Shown: positions 12,706 through 25,445, numbered from the stretch's first letter. The stretch: 64,000 bases of DNA from Atopsyche davidsoni (GCA_022113835.1 JAILWY010000005.1:1568501-1632500); one strand, 5' to 3'. Numbers and translations: made by a program. Notes: generated from the letters alone by a model not told the origin.

Positions 12706-13966
12706 CAGGGATCCCCAACCTTTTTGAAACCCAAGAGCACATTCTAAAACGCTGGTCGGGCGCCGGGCACCGTTTATTTTTTGAAGGTATATTAATAGTT
12801 GGACATCAATAATAATGCACAAAAATATTTAATTCCAAAAATATTGTTTATATTTTTATGTAAAATAAATAATAAGTAGTAAATAATAGCATAAAAACTG
12901 TGGTAATTGGGTTGAATATGCAAATATGCAAACGATTAATTTTTTTTAATCGTAACTTTAAAATGTACATCTATAGCTAACCATTGCAAACAACAGGTTA
13001 GAATACATATAATATCAGCTAGGGTCCGGACTAAGTTTATTATGTTTTTATTGGTTGACTTTTTAGAAAATTGACCTATCAGAATTATTACCAAAATTTA
13101 TTATAAAGAAAAAGAAATATCAAAATCAATGAGATCGTTGGCATTGTACTTCATTGACCATTTCTTCGTTATTAGGAAAGTATGGTGATAATCCTGCTCG
13201 TAAGGAATCATTAAGATGTTCATCTGTAAGTCAAGATTTGTATTTTGATTCTATGATATTCATTGTTGAAAACAATAGTTCAAACAAGTATGTTAAACTG
13301 AAAAACGATTTAATTTTATATGCTTCTCTTTTCAAGAACGGAAATTTGTTTATGTCAACTATATTCCAAAGTCCTCATCTGATACATTGGATTTATAAAT
13401 AATTATTTTGAAAATTATAACGACATAGTTATTTTCGCCTATATTTCACTGTTTAATTACCGTCTTATCGCAAAAATATTAAATAGACTTTATCATAGCT
13501 TTCACGTCACCAGTCCTGTCGCAAAAATATCAGATAAACTTTCTCATAGATTTCACCTCACTTGTACTACCTCAAAAATATCAAATAGACTTTCACATAG
13601 CTCTCACCTCGCTTTTATCAACTCAAAAATATCAGACACATTCACATACTACCGCAAAAATATCAGATTTATATTTATTCAGCAAGTTTTCCATGTAGAA
13701 TTTGAACAATATCGTGAACGCATTATTAGTGGGCGTTATTACAGAGACGAAGACAAACCAAACTACACTTATAAGATGCTATTTCAACAGGTTTATTTAT
13801 GATTTTCTGAAATTATTATTATTTTGAAAATTATGACGATATAATTAAATTCGCTTATATTTCTCTGTTTTCTTACAAATTTTTTTTTACGCTGTATTGT
13901 AAACATAAATGATTTTTTTTATCGTGGTCGCACAGCGGCGGGCACCACTTGGGTTGGGGACCACTG
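12706..13966. mobile_element. hAT-type DNA transposon remnant, non-autonomous
   Basis: The ends are imperfect terminal inverted repeats: CAGGGATCCCCAACC at the left (12706-12720), and at the right the reverse complement of CAGTGGTCCCCAACC (13952-13966). They agree at 13 of 15 positions. CAG-N-GNTCCCCAACC is a typical hAT end. The 8-bp flanks (12698-12705 and 13967-13974) agree at only 5 of 8 positions, so the target duplication is decayed or absent. The element is about 1.26 kb and AT-rich. It has one uninformative open frame (13154-13402) and no recognisable transposase, so it would depend on a transposase from elsewhere. Confidence 0.75.
13463..13675 (+). repeat. 51-bp tandem repeat inside the hAT element
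   Basis: The core TCGCAAAAATATCAGAT, or close variants, recurs at about 13468, 13519, 13570, 13621 and 13651. The first four are spaced 51 bp apart and the last 30 bp. Each unit continues with an ACTTT-CATAG-TTTCACCTC-type segment. The divergence between units shows the array is not recent. Confidence 0.8.
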
Positions 13967-16900
13967 CATTATAGTGTTTCCTTGCCACCTGTAAAAAAAC
14001 CTACTACGCTTTGCATTGCCAGTCTCAAAGTCTCCCAGATCATCCAGCCATTTCATCATATTTAATATTTTATTTATATTATAACGTCACTTAAGGTCAC
14101 TATACATCTTCCATGGTTCACGCGTTGCAGATGACCAGGCCATTGTAGCCTGCTATTTTTTTTAGATTTACTGATGCCGGTTGTGTGTCAATCAAAGTAT
14201 AAATAGGTTGTTTGTTTATTTATAAAACACTTTTATTATTTTTTTATGGAAAAAACGCATTTCTTAAAAGTTAACCCTTGTGAGCAAACATACGGAGCTA
14301 CTAAATGCTCAATAACTATTTCTGATTGTTATTAGGGTTAGGATTAATTTTTATCATTAAATAACCAATGGATTGTAACTTGCAGATAAAAGCTGATACC
14401 AATAACCAATTAACAAGTTCTCAACTTCGAGTCGAATCCCCGAACTGGTTAGACCCTCCGATTATTTTAACAGTACAGAACAACTATTAACTTTTAAATT
14501 AAATCTTCAGTTAACACTTGCAACAGGTTTTGCCTGTTTTACATCCGATTTTCGTTTTTTGAAATAATACAATGTTGCGTAAAATTTCTTCACGTAATAC
14601 AGTGTAACAATAATTCATTACGAATTGGTTTGTATTTCATTATATTTAAGCAGGAATAAAGGTTATTAAAACCTTCCCTGTCCCTCAATCCGATTTGAGG
14701 GTAAATGGTAGCATCAACTCACCTCATTTAGAGTACTTGTCGGAAGAACCGAGTTATAATCGCTTCTCAGAAATCGCCTGTGGATCAGCTGGCCTGGAGT
14801 ACAAAAAACGCATTTCGGCGCAGTCTATGGCTGTGAATTACAGAGCGCACACTTCGTTAGTCCCTACTTGTAAAATGTTGCCAGACGAATAATACACTTC
14901 TTTATTTATTTTTTCAGCAAGATATTTTAAACGAAAAGAATTTGAAAGATAAAGGTAGTTTCTATAAATATAATATTTATACAAAAATTGGTTTTGATTA
15001 CGCATGTACTGATGAGCAACTAGATGCTTAGGTTTCACTCCTATTATATTTATTCATATGAATTGATTATTCATTTTTTCACAGTTTTGTGTTTAAGATT
15101 TAAATATGCGTAATACACATAAACGTCTAAGATAGGTGAAATACTAATTGTGCTCTGACCAGTTTTGCGTCCACCACCGGTGGGGTGAAAGTGATTTTCA
15201 AGGTTATTCTCGGTAAATTTTTTTTGTATGCAACAAGGTATATTTGTTCTTTTTATTTATCATGAAGAGAAATATCGTGTGATGTTCCCACTTTTTATTT
15301 ATTGACCCGGCTAGTTTCACCAATAAGCTAGGATGGCATATCCAAGCAGAGAAAATATGATGTAACTTTAAGGAGGTGTAGTTACGTGGCGTAGTTACGT
15401 GGTGTCCGAATCGCGAGACCATCGGGAAGCTGAGGGCAGATCCGACACGTAAAAATCGTGACTCCAGGTCCGTAATGCGTCCATCATATCACAGCGGAGG
15501 TGAAATTTGTTGCGGCTGAGACGGAGCCTCTTCAGTGACTATAAACCCGTTATGTTTGATATCAAAGTGATATTTAGTATTATATTTTTGACAGAAATCA
15601 GTTTGTGAATATTTCAATTGAAGATGCCAAGAATGTTGGGGAAACTATTTGCGTCAAAAAAAAAGTTGAGATTCCTCTAAATATTTCATTTAGAAAAAAA
15701 AAAAATAATGCCATGCTCCGAAAATACACATTTAAACCAAATCAGAGAATCCAATTGCATCCAAGTTGCTTTATCAATTTCATTCAAATGCTTTATGCAG
15801 CCTCCAAAAAACCCAAAAGCTTAAAAAATTGATATTGTTAGGAATATGTATGAATTTAAGTTATTTTAGATATTTTTATCATTCCTTTGGAATGCTTTTT
15901 ATATCGAATACAATTATGTACATATATATAAAATTTGCAAAAACCGTGAATATTCGTCATTTGTCAGGTTTTTATGTTGCTTAGCAACAAAAGGGTTATA
16001 GTTGTATAAAAATATATAATCTGGCCTTGAAATATCTTATTCATAAAAATGATATTGTCGAAATACATTTTTTTTATATGCTCATATTATTGCAAGTCAT
16101 CTTAGTTGATAGTTATAACAACTCAAAACGTAATAAAATATTTAAATAGATTTAAATAATGATAAAATATTTGTTAACCAAAAATGATTTTAAATATTTA
16201 TTTACCCACTAGAAACATTTATATTTTAAGCAGGATATTAGAAATCTTGAGTATTTTTTACCATAAAAATACTTGTTACTGAGCATATTTATCATTACTA
16301 ATACCATTTTATCCGTATAAGTTTTTAATGTTATATATAAAAAAGTATATAGTGTGTGGTTTATATAATTAAGCGGTAACATTTTCTATATGTTTCGAAT
16401 AGTATATCATTTCCGGCTGTCGTTTGTTAGACTATAAATAAAATTAATAAACAATGATTTGATTTTTTTAGACTTCCGAAACCCAACAATTACATGACAT
16501 TAAAAATACGTATTTCCGTCACAGGAAACAGGTTGAAATATATTTAATCTTATATGTTGTGTATGTGCCATTTAAATCAATATTAAATCGTATGTGTTAA
16601 TTTAATTCAATGCGTGCTCAGTGATTTGCAAATTCGGCATGTTAATGAGAACAGTGTTGCATAAAATATATATTTTTTATTTATGTTTCACATTGATAAA
16701 TAAATTTAAATTAGTTCTTCGGTGTTATGAGTTATGACTTACATGATTACTTTCAGCTTTTAATCATTATAGTGAACGAGTTTTTGTAGTCAAAATCAAC
16801 ACAATTATTATTGTACGGTTTGAATGAGACTCAACAGTTAAATAAACATTTTAAACATTGAGCTACTTTTGAATTCGAGTACATACAACTTCTCGATCTA

Positions 16901-17089
16901 CTGAAAAAATTCTTTTCAATTCAATTTAAATTTGCTGTAAACTCAATAAAGTTATGGTTATATCTAATTTTACCTGATTCAAGATGAAATTAATAAAATT
17001 ATTTATTTTAACGTATGGGCACACTCGTATCAATAAATTTCCACGTACAATGCCAATCAAAATTTTTCATGAGTTTTAAGTTTGGGAAC
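13967..17089. other. AT-rich non-coding sequence
   Basis: No supported gene. Modest GC blocks lie at 14690-14890 and 15120-15540. The block at 15120 includes a TCCACCACCGGTGG-type palindrome near 15169-15182. Short open frames here have no recognisable domains. Confidence 0.4.
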
Positions 17090-17340
17090 CACAATAGACG
17101 GCGTGGAAATTGATTCCACTGGTTGTGGAATCTAATGCCAAGGCGGCATCAGTTGGGGAGGCATTCGGCAGGCTTTCCCATGGATTCCACTCCACTCTAT
17201 GCCTTGCACAATCCTCCGGCACCGAGTACACACTGGGCCCGCTCATTACGCTGTGTTTATATAGAACGCGTCCGCTGGCTTGAGCAACTTCCTGCGAGAG
17301 CTGGCACTAAAAAAACAAAGATCGTGTTACTTTCGTGAAT
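17090..17340. promoter_or_regulatory. candidate regulatory island
   Basis: A GC-rich block in AT-rich DNA. A 71-codon frame (17123-17338) has no recognisable domain. A repeated GATTCCACT motif occurs at about 17110 and 17184. Confidence 0.2.
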
Positions 17341-19699
17341 TATTCATCTTGTTTGATGCACGGCGCCTATAAAATCTTTAGCACTTGGATTACGTGCGAG
17401 TCAAAATTAAATATGATTAAAATCTCATCAATGTTTGCGAGTTAATATACAAGGTGCACTCTACCAGATTTCGTAGGTTCTACCATATTAGATGGTAAAC
17501 AATTTTAATTCATATATACATACTTTTTTTTTGTAGATACTTTCACATTTTACGGGCAATGTAGAGAATGCCAAAATTAAGTAGCCTGTCGTAGATATCT
17601 CTGACACCAGAATTAAAGAGTATTCGGCTATTTCCAGCTGTGGCCAGTGGGTAATTTAAATTGCATCTAATTAGATGTACTCATATTCCGCAAAAGTTTC
17701 AGAAAACATGCATATGACCTGTTGAGTCGACACAGCTTCTAATAGACCGGGCTGATCCGGCAAGATCGGCTTGTAAAAGCTTCGCGGATAAATCTGCATG
17801 TAAGAGTCTAGCACGTTTAGTGTGAGATACTTTAGTATGAGATCATTGACAAGCGAGTAGGGCAACCATGCAACTTTATTGCATTAAATAATAAATTAAA
17901 ACTTTTTTGCAATATTAAAACTATGGTATTACTATGAGTTATTTATAACTTTGAGACTAAAAAATATCGTTAGACAAATGAATTTTCAGGTAACTTATTA
18001 TTAACTCAAAAGCCACATGTTAGTTATTTAGTAAAATTGAATTATACACAAATTTGAATATTTGCGATAGCCCTTCAAGCCACTCAAATAAATAATGTAA
18101 GAACCAATAAAATTAAAAATAAATTGTAAATCTATTGATTAATATATATAATACAGTATTGAATGTCAACTTTTGACAAATCGTGGACACCCTACTAGGA
18201 TCGTTGACGCTGCAAAGGAATTATCGGCTAACTAGCGGCTGGGCTGCAAGTGGTGTGACGAATCGATAGATTTAATGCCAGTCACTTAAAGTGCTGCAAG
18301 TGATTTTATACAAGATAATAAAACAAACAAACAAACAAGATGGTGGTTATGTATTTCACGCTGTTTACGAGAAATCGTCCCTTAAGCATGCTAAAAAGGT
18401 TTAGTAGTTTTAAGTACAAAATTTATACACCAAGATATAAATTTACCTGTTGCGAACAAACTGTGATAAACATTCAGTAGCGTGCGGATTATATAAGAAA
18501 TTCCCAATAAGAGTTTATAAATTATGTGAACAAAATATTATGAAAAATACTAGACTTAGAATTTTTGTTTTAATTTTTTTAAGAATCACGCATTGTTAAT
18601 CTATACTTAATTAATTGTTCGTAGACGAAACAACAAATCACATATTTATTTATACGATAAAAAATAGCATTGCTTAAAACAATATCCAGACATCGTAGGA
18701 GGTAAAATTTAATATTAGGAACATAAATAATATGAAGATATAAAAATTAAATTTATCATTGTTTTTAATTTGCGTCAAAATGTTTTTATTTTATTGTCTA
18801 TAAAGAATTTACAGGTGATAATTAAAAATTATAAATATGTAGAATATTATTTTCATGGCAGAATTTGAATGGAAAACACATTAGATGAGATTTATTAGCA
18901 GTAGACGCCATAGTGAAAACGTATGCAGTCATTAAAAATGATTCACGCATGATTTTTTTTAACGATTTCATTTTTAATCACATAGAAAAACAATTTAAAA
19001 AACAATATTAACGGTTTGACAATAAAAATAAACAATAGAGATTTTTTTTGACACATCCGTTACATTTTCAATAAACACTTCATAATAATTTCAAATTATT
19101 TTTATTTTAAAAGTGTATTTTTGTATATCAAGCAACGTTATGATATTTTATAGATTATTTTTGCGGTTATAATTTTAGTTTATGCGATGTTTGTATGAGT
19201 ATGAAAAGAGTATGATGAGTCAAAGTAGATTTTTGTATGTATTTTTTTTTGGATTATCTTGTACGCTAAGGATTTACTATCCATACTTAAAATACAATTA
19301 AAATCACTTTTAATAAAAGGAAAACCTGAAAAAAAATTATCTGTGATGCTCGATTATTACTTAGTATATTCTGGAAACGTGATGAGCTTTATTTATGTGT
19401 TTTCCCTTTTCTTAACAAAATAGTGTTGTATTCGACCTCATATCGGAGGACACTCAAAAAATCTCTGGTCCCAGCAAGGGGACACTAATGTTGGAGGAAT
19501 GAAAACCATTGCGGCGCAACACCCACAAAACCGAATCAACTCATATTAACGGATGCCAAAACTTACAAACATACTTCAAAATAATGGCAATACTTAGCCA
19601 TTTTGCTAATTTTACTTGTTATTATTATTTATATTATTTGAATGCTGTATATTCCAAAACCACCAGCAAGCTACGGTGTATATTGAGTTTGATGTATTG
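17341..19699. other. AT-rich non-coding sequence with an NK-2-like motif cluster
   Basis: Mostly low complexity. The stretch 18190-18310 is richer in GC and carries CAAGTGGTG, CACTTAAAGTG and CAAGTG close together. These resemble NK-2 class homeodomain sites (TNAAGTG). Confidence 0.35.
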
Positions 19700-20060
19700 C
19701 CGCAGACTGTGGATTACTACTTGCCTATGGCCTGACCTTTGCAGGCAGAGCGGCTTGGAGCCTCCAGAGACGATGACTCGAGGAGATGCTCTCCTGGAAG
19801 ATCGCACCCGATCATGGCTCATATTGTAGAGGCGAACGAATTGCCTCCAGGGGATACCAGCCGCGGCGTGCTGTGTATAATAAAGTGCATGTTTATATGG
19901 AGATGGATTGCTGGGGTAGATTTAAAATGGAGCGCTCACGGTGCACAGGGAAAGTGTGGATTTTGTGCACTGGGTGTAATGTGTATGATGGAAAATTGTA
20001 AACAAGATGATGCAATATTCTATGAAGCTAGTAAAATAAGACTAAGTTTGCAGCAATAAA
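19700..20060 (+). other. GC-rich block with a long open frame, unidentified
   Basis: A 106-codon frame (19739-20059) overlaps other frames on both strands. Its translation matches no family I know, and no start context or splice signals make it convincing. A candidate regulatory element is at least as likely. Confidence 0.2.
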
Positions 20061-20639
20061 TATTATCTGCAGTAACAAAAATGTACCATAGAGATAAACA
20101 AAATTGTGATCATTTTCGTTTGTAAGCACTTTTGCCGATGAAGGGCATCCTCAGACTATAACTTGAAGGGAAAAAGAACTCTCAAACATATCTTTATATC
20201 CTAATCGATTAGCAATTCATTTTTTTCTGTTTAAACATGCAGATTTACAAACTAAACCAGTTTCAATTGTTTGAATAAAAGTTTACCAAAAAGAAAATTT
20301 ACAAATATAATTTGTTTACTGAAATGTACATGAAATTAAATTCTATAAAATAATATTTTAAGTACAATAATAAACTTCTAATTGTATGAGAAATTTCCAA
20401 CAAACATTAACTGACTTGGATTTATTGATTGCACATGTGTATATAACGGGTGAAGTTTTCGCAAAAATACAAGACCACAGTGGTTAAATTAGTTTATTAA
20501 TATTCTCAATAAAAGACAAGTTGAACTAATACCATGCAAATTGTTCATAATGTATTAAACTTTGTCCAATTCCCTAATACGCTAAAGACATTAAGATTAA
20601 TGGATTCTTGGGTATTATGCTGCATTTATAGTTGAAGTT

Positions 20640-20945
20640 TTAGACGTTTAAATAATTAACTAAATACTCCAGTACTGGGATCGAAACGTCAGAAACTTCA
20701 AGTGAAAATGCAAAAAAAACGTCTTATAAGGTAGGAATTATTATTTAAAAAATAGCTGCAAAGATCTGCAAATATATTTACACTAAATACAGTTATATTG
20801 CATTCTATAAACTGACAATTAAATTATGATTATATTGGATATTTTTTTAGAAGAATCTTTAGATGTTTTAGTCCCGGTACTGGGACTATTTTCAGGAATT
20901 TATCATTTCTAAAGGTGATTTAGGACCGAAACGTCAGAAGATTGA
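20640..20945 (+). repeat. degenerate Penelope-type hammerhead-like motifs
   Basis: Two copies of a CGAAACGTCAGAA motif (about 20682 and 20928). The first follows a CCAGTACTGG hairpin, and the second follows GGT...ACC pairing. A further perfect hairpin, AGTCCC...GGGACT, sits at about 20869-20886. GAAACGTC, with self-complementary ACGT as the short stem III, is typical of hammerhead motifs in Penelope-like elements. The CUGANGA box is not intact in either copy, so these look decayed. Confidence 0.4.
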
Positions 20946-20974
20946 AAACACAACACCTACGAGTATTTTTAAAT

Positions 20975-21230
20975 AAAAAGTAAAAGACTTGAGTGATTTT
21001 TCCACATATAGATTTTTATTGGTGACCGGTTTCGCCAACCTTTCAAACTGAGTGAGAATTTATATAATAACAAGCTTCTCTTCTTGGGTTCATTCTATAG
21101 TTTTGGTATTAAAAATAAAACATCGAGAATGTAAACAATAAAACTGCCTTTACAAGTCGCTATACAACTGAAAACTGACCACAAAATAGTAACATACAAT
21201 ATTTTACCAATTTGCGTTAATTTTCGGACC
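20975..21230 (-). repeat. dispersed repeat fragment, same family as 27100-28135
   Basis: Read on the minus strand this matches the right third of the repeat at 27840-28130, including GCAAATTGGTATT-like, GTGGTCAGTTTTCAGTTGT and AGAAGCTTGTTATT segments. It has no tRNA gene. Its hammerhead-like region has lost about 14 bases, including the 5' half of stem II, but keeps GGTTGGCGAAACCGGTCACC. Confidence 0.8.
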
Positions 21231-21419
21231 GCCTCGTAAATGTAGAAAATCTAAAAACAATGACTGCCAAAACCTGCAAACATATTATTAAGTTTGAAAA
21301 CATTTAGTTAATATTACATTCAATAAACTGAAAAACTAAATGAATATTATATTGTTATTATTAATTCACAATAAATTGTCGGTGAAAAGGCAACAAACAA
21401 TATAATAAGAGGCCGTTTA

Positions 21420-21660
21420 AGTGCAAAGCGTCGTAAGTAGGGGCGGCCGTACACTTCCAGTGCTCGACTTCGTGAAGAAGCGTTATGATTCCACCGCGAG
21501 GCTCAGTCACGACCTGTAATTGTCACGAACTCTCAATCACTTCCCTATGCCAGCGACGAACCATTCCCCCTTGCTAGGATAACCACACAATCACAGTCGC
21601 TCACCGTGCACTCCCGTTTGTTTATGTACTCCACTATGATTGGTATGATTTTAGAAGTTC
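21420..21660. promoter_or_regulatory. candidate regulatory island
   Basis: GC-rich, complex sequence with no long frame, set in AT-rich DNA. It includes AATCACAGTCGC and GTTTGTTTATG (forkhead-like). Confidence 0.3.
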
Positions 21661-21879
21661 ATTTCATGTACATGGTTCACACGTGAAACGACGAGAACAA
21701 TCCTTGTAATTTTATTAAAAAACACCTGTCCGGATTGTATAAACAATCGTAATCATGAGTTGTCTCTTAAATAAAGTTACGTTAAAATAAAAACACACGG
21801 TACCAATCGTATATAAACATTAAAATAAAGGTTGGTTGAACAATGACATTTTTGATTAAAAATAATATCTTCGCAGTTC

Positions 21880-22620
21880 GCCGCTTTCGCGTGGTCACCC
21901 CCGGGCCGGAACGAATTCCATCTCAAATATTCTCCGCCAGAGAAGCAACATCGGCTTAGACAAAAGAATATCATAGACTTTTTGTTCACAATATTTTCTA
22001 GGAAATGTATTTTGACTATGCGCCTGAGTGCTGATGTGCCAACAGCTCGGCTCGGAAACAACACCGCCGCTCCCGAGGCGGCTTTCGCCAGTTTTTGTAC
22101 TCGCCTGGTGTTGACGTTGAGTGAATGTATTGATACAACAGTAACTCTTGCCTGACGTTGATTTCGGCGATTGGAAATCTTATCAGACAACATCCCGACG
22201 GTTAAAAAAACTGAATTCATACTTAGTTTTGTAATATATATATATGCATGGATAAATGTTAATAATAAGCTTAAAGCATGATACTGAATATTACCCTTTT
22301 ATGTGTACGATTTTTTCAATTCAAAAAGCACAAAAATAAAGAGTACCCTTGCACTTCTAACGAGCCGCCAAGAAGAGAGGAGTCGCCTCCCAGTATGGCA
22401 ACCAGCGGCTCCATCACTCCCGGGAGCAGGACCGGCCCGCGGCGCTTCGTGAGGATCCTCGCTGGGGACCCCGTCAGCTGCTGTGACGTCACACAGTAAA
22501 CTTGGTTTATGCGATGTCCAGGCCAGATTTCTACACTGAAATGTATTATTTGCCCGTAGACGTACCACTGAGGACCGGCGGCGAGCCGAGAGCATTCATG
22601 CTGGAGCGAACTCGAAGGTG
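21880..22620. promoter_or_regulatory. GC-rich region with CRE palindrome
   Basis: Two GC-rich blocks (about 21880-22150 and 22350-22620). The second contains CTGTGACGTCACACAG around a full TGACGTCA (22484-22491). Open frames on both strands (21777-22220 minus, 22278-22499 plus, 22299-22595 minus) overlap each other and show no recognisable domain. A promoter or enhancer is possible, and a coding exon is not excluded. Confidence 0.25.
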
Positions 22621-23577
22621 CTTATTTCAGGCCTAATACATCGAATGCAACCATGAGATAAACTTTGATAGTCAGATATTGAGCAAAATTTTATTTTTTA
22701 TTTTTAAGTTAAAAATAAGGCTTCGGAGTATGTATTATATTATTTAGATTGAAAAAAAAATGTTAGCAGTCGGCTTAAGTGGATGACAGCTCACTGTGGA
22801 GGCATTCACATTTTTTTATTCAACTGCTGACTTTGCCACAGTACGTATGCGAGCTGCGCCGCACTGAAACGGGTCGTGGTAAAATTGCCGAAGAATCTAG
22901 AAGTCGTGGACACTTAAAAGACGCGAGTGGCGCTGGACCTGACGCGCTCAGTATTTACTGCCTTTACTTGTAAAGTAGGAAATGAATTATGGTTCTGTCG
23001 TGATGTCAATGCGAGGCGGAGTTCAGAATGCAATGAAATCACCTCTAGAAATGCCAGGTAGGTGAATAAAGCCTGTGAGTTTTGCAAAGTCAGTTATCGG
23101 AAAGAATAATATGTTATGCAAAATTTAAAAAAATATATACATATACTTCAGTGTATGGCATGTTGAGTGATTGGAAAAATCGAGTTTTCCTGTTGTACAC
23201 AGGTAAAGTACAAACCCATAATTCCAGGCTTTTTCAACCGAGCATCAATACTATTGTAAGAAAGTGAAAGATACATTAACATATACTAACAATTAACATA
23301 GTACAAAACAAGGAAATAAGTTTTTTAAAACTTCTTAATATTATCAAGTTATTTGTAAAAATCGTTCAATATTCTAAAAAAACACTTTATGATATGTATT
23401 TACTTGTTCTTAAAAAAACAAAGTAGCTCTGATGGTAATAAACACTAAAATTGTTACAAATCATAAAATATTTAAATGTATGTCTATTTTTGGATTGAAC
23501 GTCAATAAAAATATTGGTTGGCCTGGGCACATTGGTTCATATATAGAGTATGATTGTTAAAAATTCTCGATTAATGG
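22621..23577. other. AT-rich non-coding sequence
   Basis: No supported gene. A segment at about 23480-23505 (GTCTATTTTTGGATTGAACG and onward) is shared with 37907-37932, upstream of the other SINE-related copy. Confidence 0.4.
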
Positions 23578-23735
23578 ATGTGGTTCGTTAGTACAACGGT
23601 CAGTACACTGGCCATGTAGGCCTGGGGATGTGAGTTCAAATCCCACACAAATCACGATGATATTTTTCTAAGAATTTCTTTGATCATCTTCTATGTGTGA
23701 ACTAATGTGCCTAATCATATAAGTATAAAATATTT
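23578..23735 (+). mobile_element. tRNA-derived SINE, head-containing copy
   Basis: The segment 23578-23652 has a tRNA-like head. An A-box-like stretch (GGTTCGTTAGTACAACGGTC, from 23582) is followed about 30 bases later by a B box (GAGTTCAAATCCC, 23632-23644) flanked by short complementary arms (TGTG/CACA). The body continues with CACAAATCACGATGATATTT and TTTCTAAGAATTTCTTTGATC, shared with copies at 39180, 51597 and 37971. This copy ends near GCCTAATCATATAAGTA and lacks the 3' tail seen at 39280-39335. Confidence 0.75.
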
Positions 23736-24798
23736 AAACAGAAACACATTTGCATATATCGATAAAAACCATAGATTGCTGATAAGGTTATATTACAGAT
23801 CAAATATTTAAAAACGCACGCAATTGCCATAAATAAAGTATCTCTAAACAATTTTAAAATTAAATATCAAATAGAAGCAGTATAAGAAAACACAAGGCAA
23901 TGACTTTTTGTTATAGTTTTTCTTACTAAGCAAGCCTTCGTGTGTTTCTGCAATTCTATGTGAGGGCCTCCATATACTGTACCGGCATTCCTAATACGAT
24001 CACATCAATAAATATATTAAGATAAACTAGATTGCATTGAGGTAGTCAGCATGTGTCGGCGGGGCGTATTTGGTCCTGCGGTGTGTAAGGAGGACAATAA
24101 GGCTGTATATTACGGGGGTGTCTGGCAGGACAGGTGTGGAGGGCGGTGCGGGCTCTGGGCTGTTTTTAAATGATAAAATAAATATTCTAAGTAGCCGTGT
24201 ACTTTTAAGGGCTCGGCATTCAAATGTAAAACTCCAGTGGCCACGTGGAATGGGCTGCGATTAATTCACGTGTAGTTTGTTTTTAATGGCTTTCTATGCT
24301 AATACGGAGCACCGGCTAATTCTTTTGAAATACAGTTAAAAAAAAAACACAAGGTACTGCTCCAAAAAATCATTATACAAAGGTATAAGGTACAAAGATA
24401 GACTTGCTGCTAGAGAGCTTATTTGCATCGTGTTTTATAAAGTGACTTATAGTTGTAGTACTTAAATAGATACATGTTCAAAAAAAACTTAAATGCTTTC
24501 TGAATATATAAAATAAATTACTAAGGGACGTTACTAATGTTTTTTTTTAAATTTTAATATTATATAAAAAATTATTTTCTAGAATCAAATCATGAGACTC
24601 AAAAGAAAAAAATATCTCATCCGTGTTCTCACAACCGAATCAACAATTTAAAATTCGTTGTTAATAATTTACAGTAGATTAACGCAATAACCAAAAAGTG
24701 GGTTTAATAAGTTTAATTTCCTATAAAAATTTAAATAATTAACATAAAACCTTCCGACTCGAATTTAGCAAATTCGATTTACCCTCGCTTAGCGCGAG
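23736..24798. other. AT-rich non-coding sequence
   Basis: No supported gene. A modest GC block lies at 24030-24260, with a 64-codon frame of no recognisable content. Confidence 0.4.
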
Positions 24799-25318
24799 TA
24801 GGGTGACCAAACAGAAAGTCTGAGTGGGAGACAATCCGAGCGGGGACATGACTCGGACTCACAATCTGTGAGCTATGCTTAGGATAAGGGCGCAAGCTAA
24901 TATTTGTACTAATATTTTCAAGTCTGATCTTGAGAGACAATATTTGAACATATAAACAAACAGAAAAACACACAGTAAAATTACAGCCATTTTGTAAATG
25001 CTTTACCATTGTAAAACAAAACACATTTAGCGATCTTATCTTCGCTTAGATTTTTTAAATAAAAAAAAAATTACATCTTTACGGCAATGAACTCAATATG
25101 ATGTTTAGAAAATCTAAATATAAATCACAGTTATACAAATTGTTATTTGATAAATGTGGTTGGTTCATTTTTTAGATGTTTACAAATATAAAAAAATCAT
25201 TTGAATTATATCACATTCGTAGGTTTCTCGTATGTTTTTAGTGATAAAGTATTGTAAATTTCCCATCCAAAAATTCACTGCGCATGTTTTGAATATAGGA
25301 TTACACATGGTCACCCTA
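24799..25318. mobile_element. candidate TIR element, about 520 bp
   Basis: TAGGGTGACCA (24799-24809) and its exact reverse complement TGGTCACCCTA (25308-25318) bracket AT-rich DNA with no transposase frame. If the outer TA is a target duplication, this fits a TA-inserting MITE; otherwise the repeat is 11 bp. Similar GGGTGACCA ends occur in several DNA transposon families. A single similar end (GTGGTCACCCTA) occurs at about 35524. Confidence 0.45.
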
Positions 25319-25370
25319 TATCGAGGTTAAATTAAGAGTGCTTTGCTTTATGATAATTACTGTATTACAC

Positions 25371-25445
25371 GGTATAGCGGTTCGTTTGAGAGGCGGAGAG
25401 CGTCTGTACCACCGAGCAGGTATATCGAGTCCTGGCGAGTACGAA
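25371..25445 (+). mobile_element. tRNA-like sequence, probable SINE head
   Basis: The stretch TATAGCGGTTCG (A-box-like), a central CACCGAGCAGG and TATCGAGTCCTGG (B-box-like) have the order and spacing of a tRNA-derived sequence. The acceptor and anticodon arms do not pair well enough for a functional tRNA. Its relation to the 23578 SINE is not evident. Confidence 0.4.

Noticed and set aside
14430..14470. GAGTCGAATCCCC as a tRNA B box
   Set aside because: No A box or arms around it fit a tRNA on either strand.
19739..20059. 106-codon frame on the plus strand
   Set aside because: No domain, no splice or promoter context, and other frames over the same bases are equally open.
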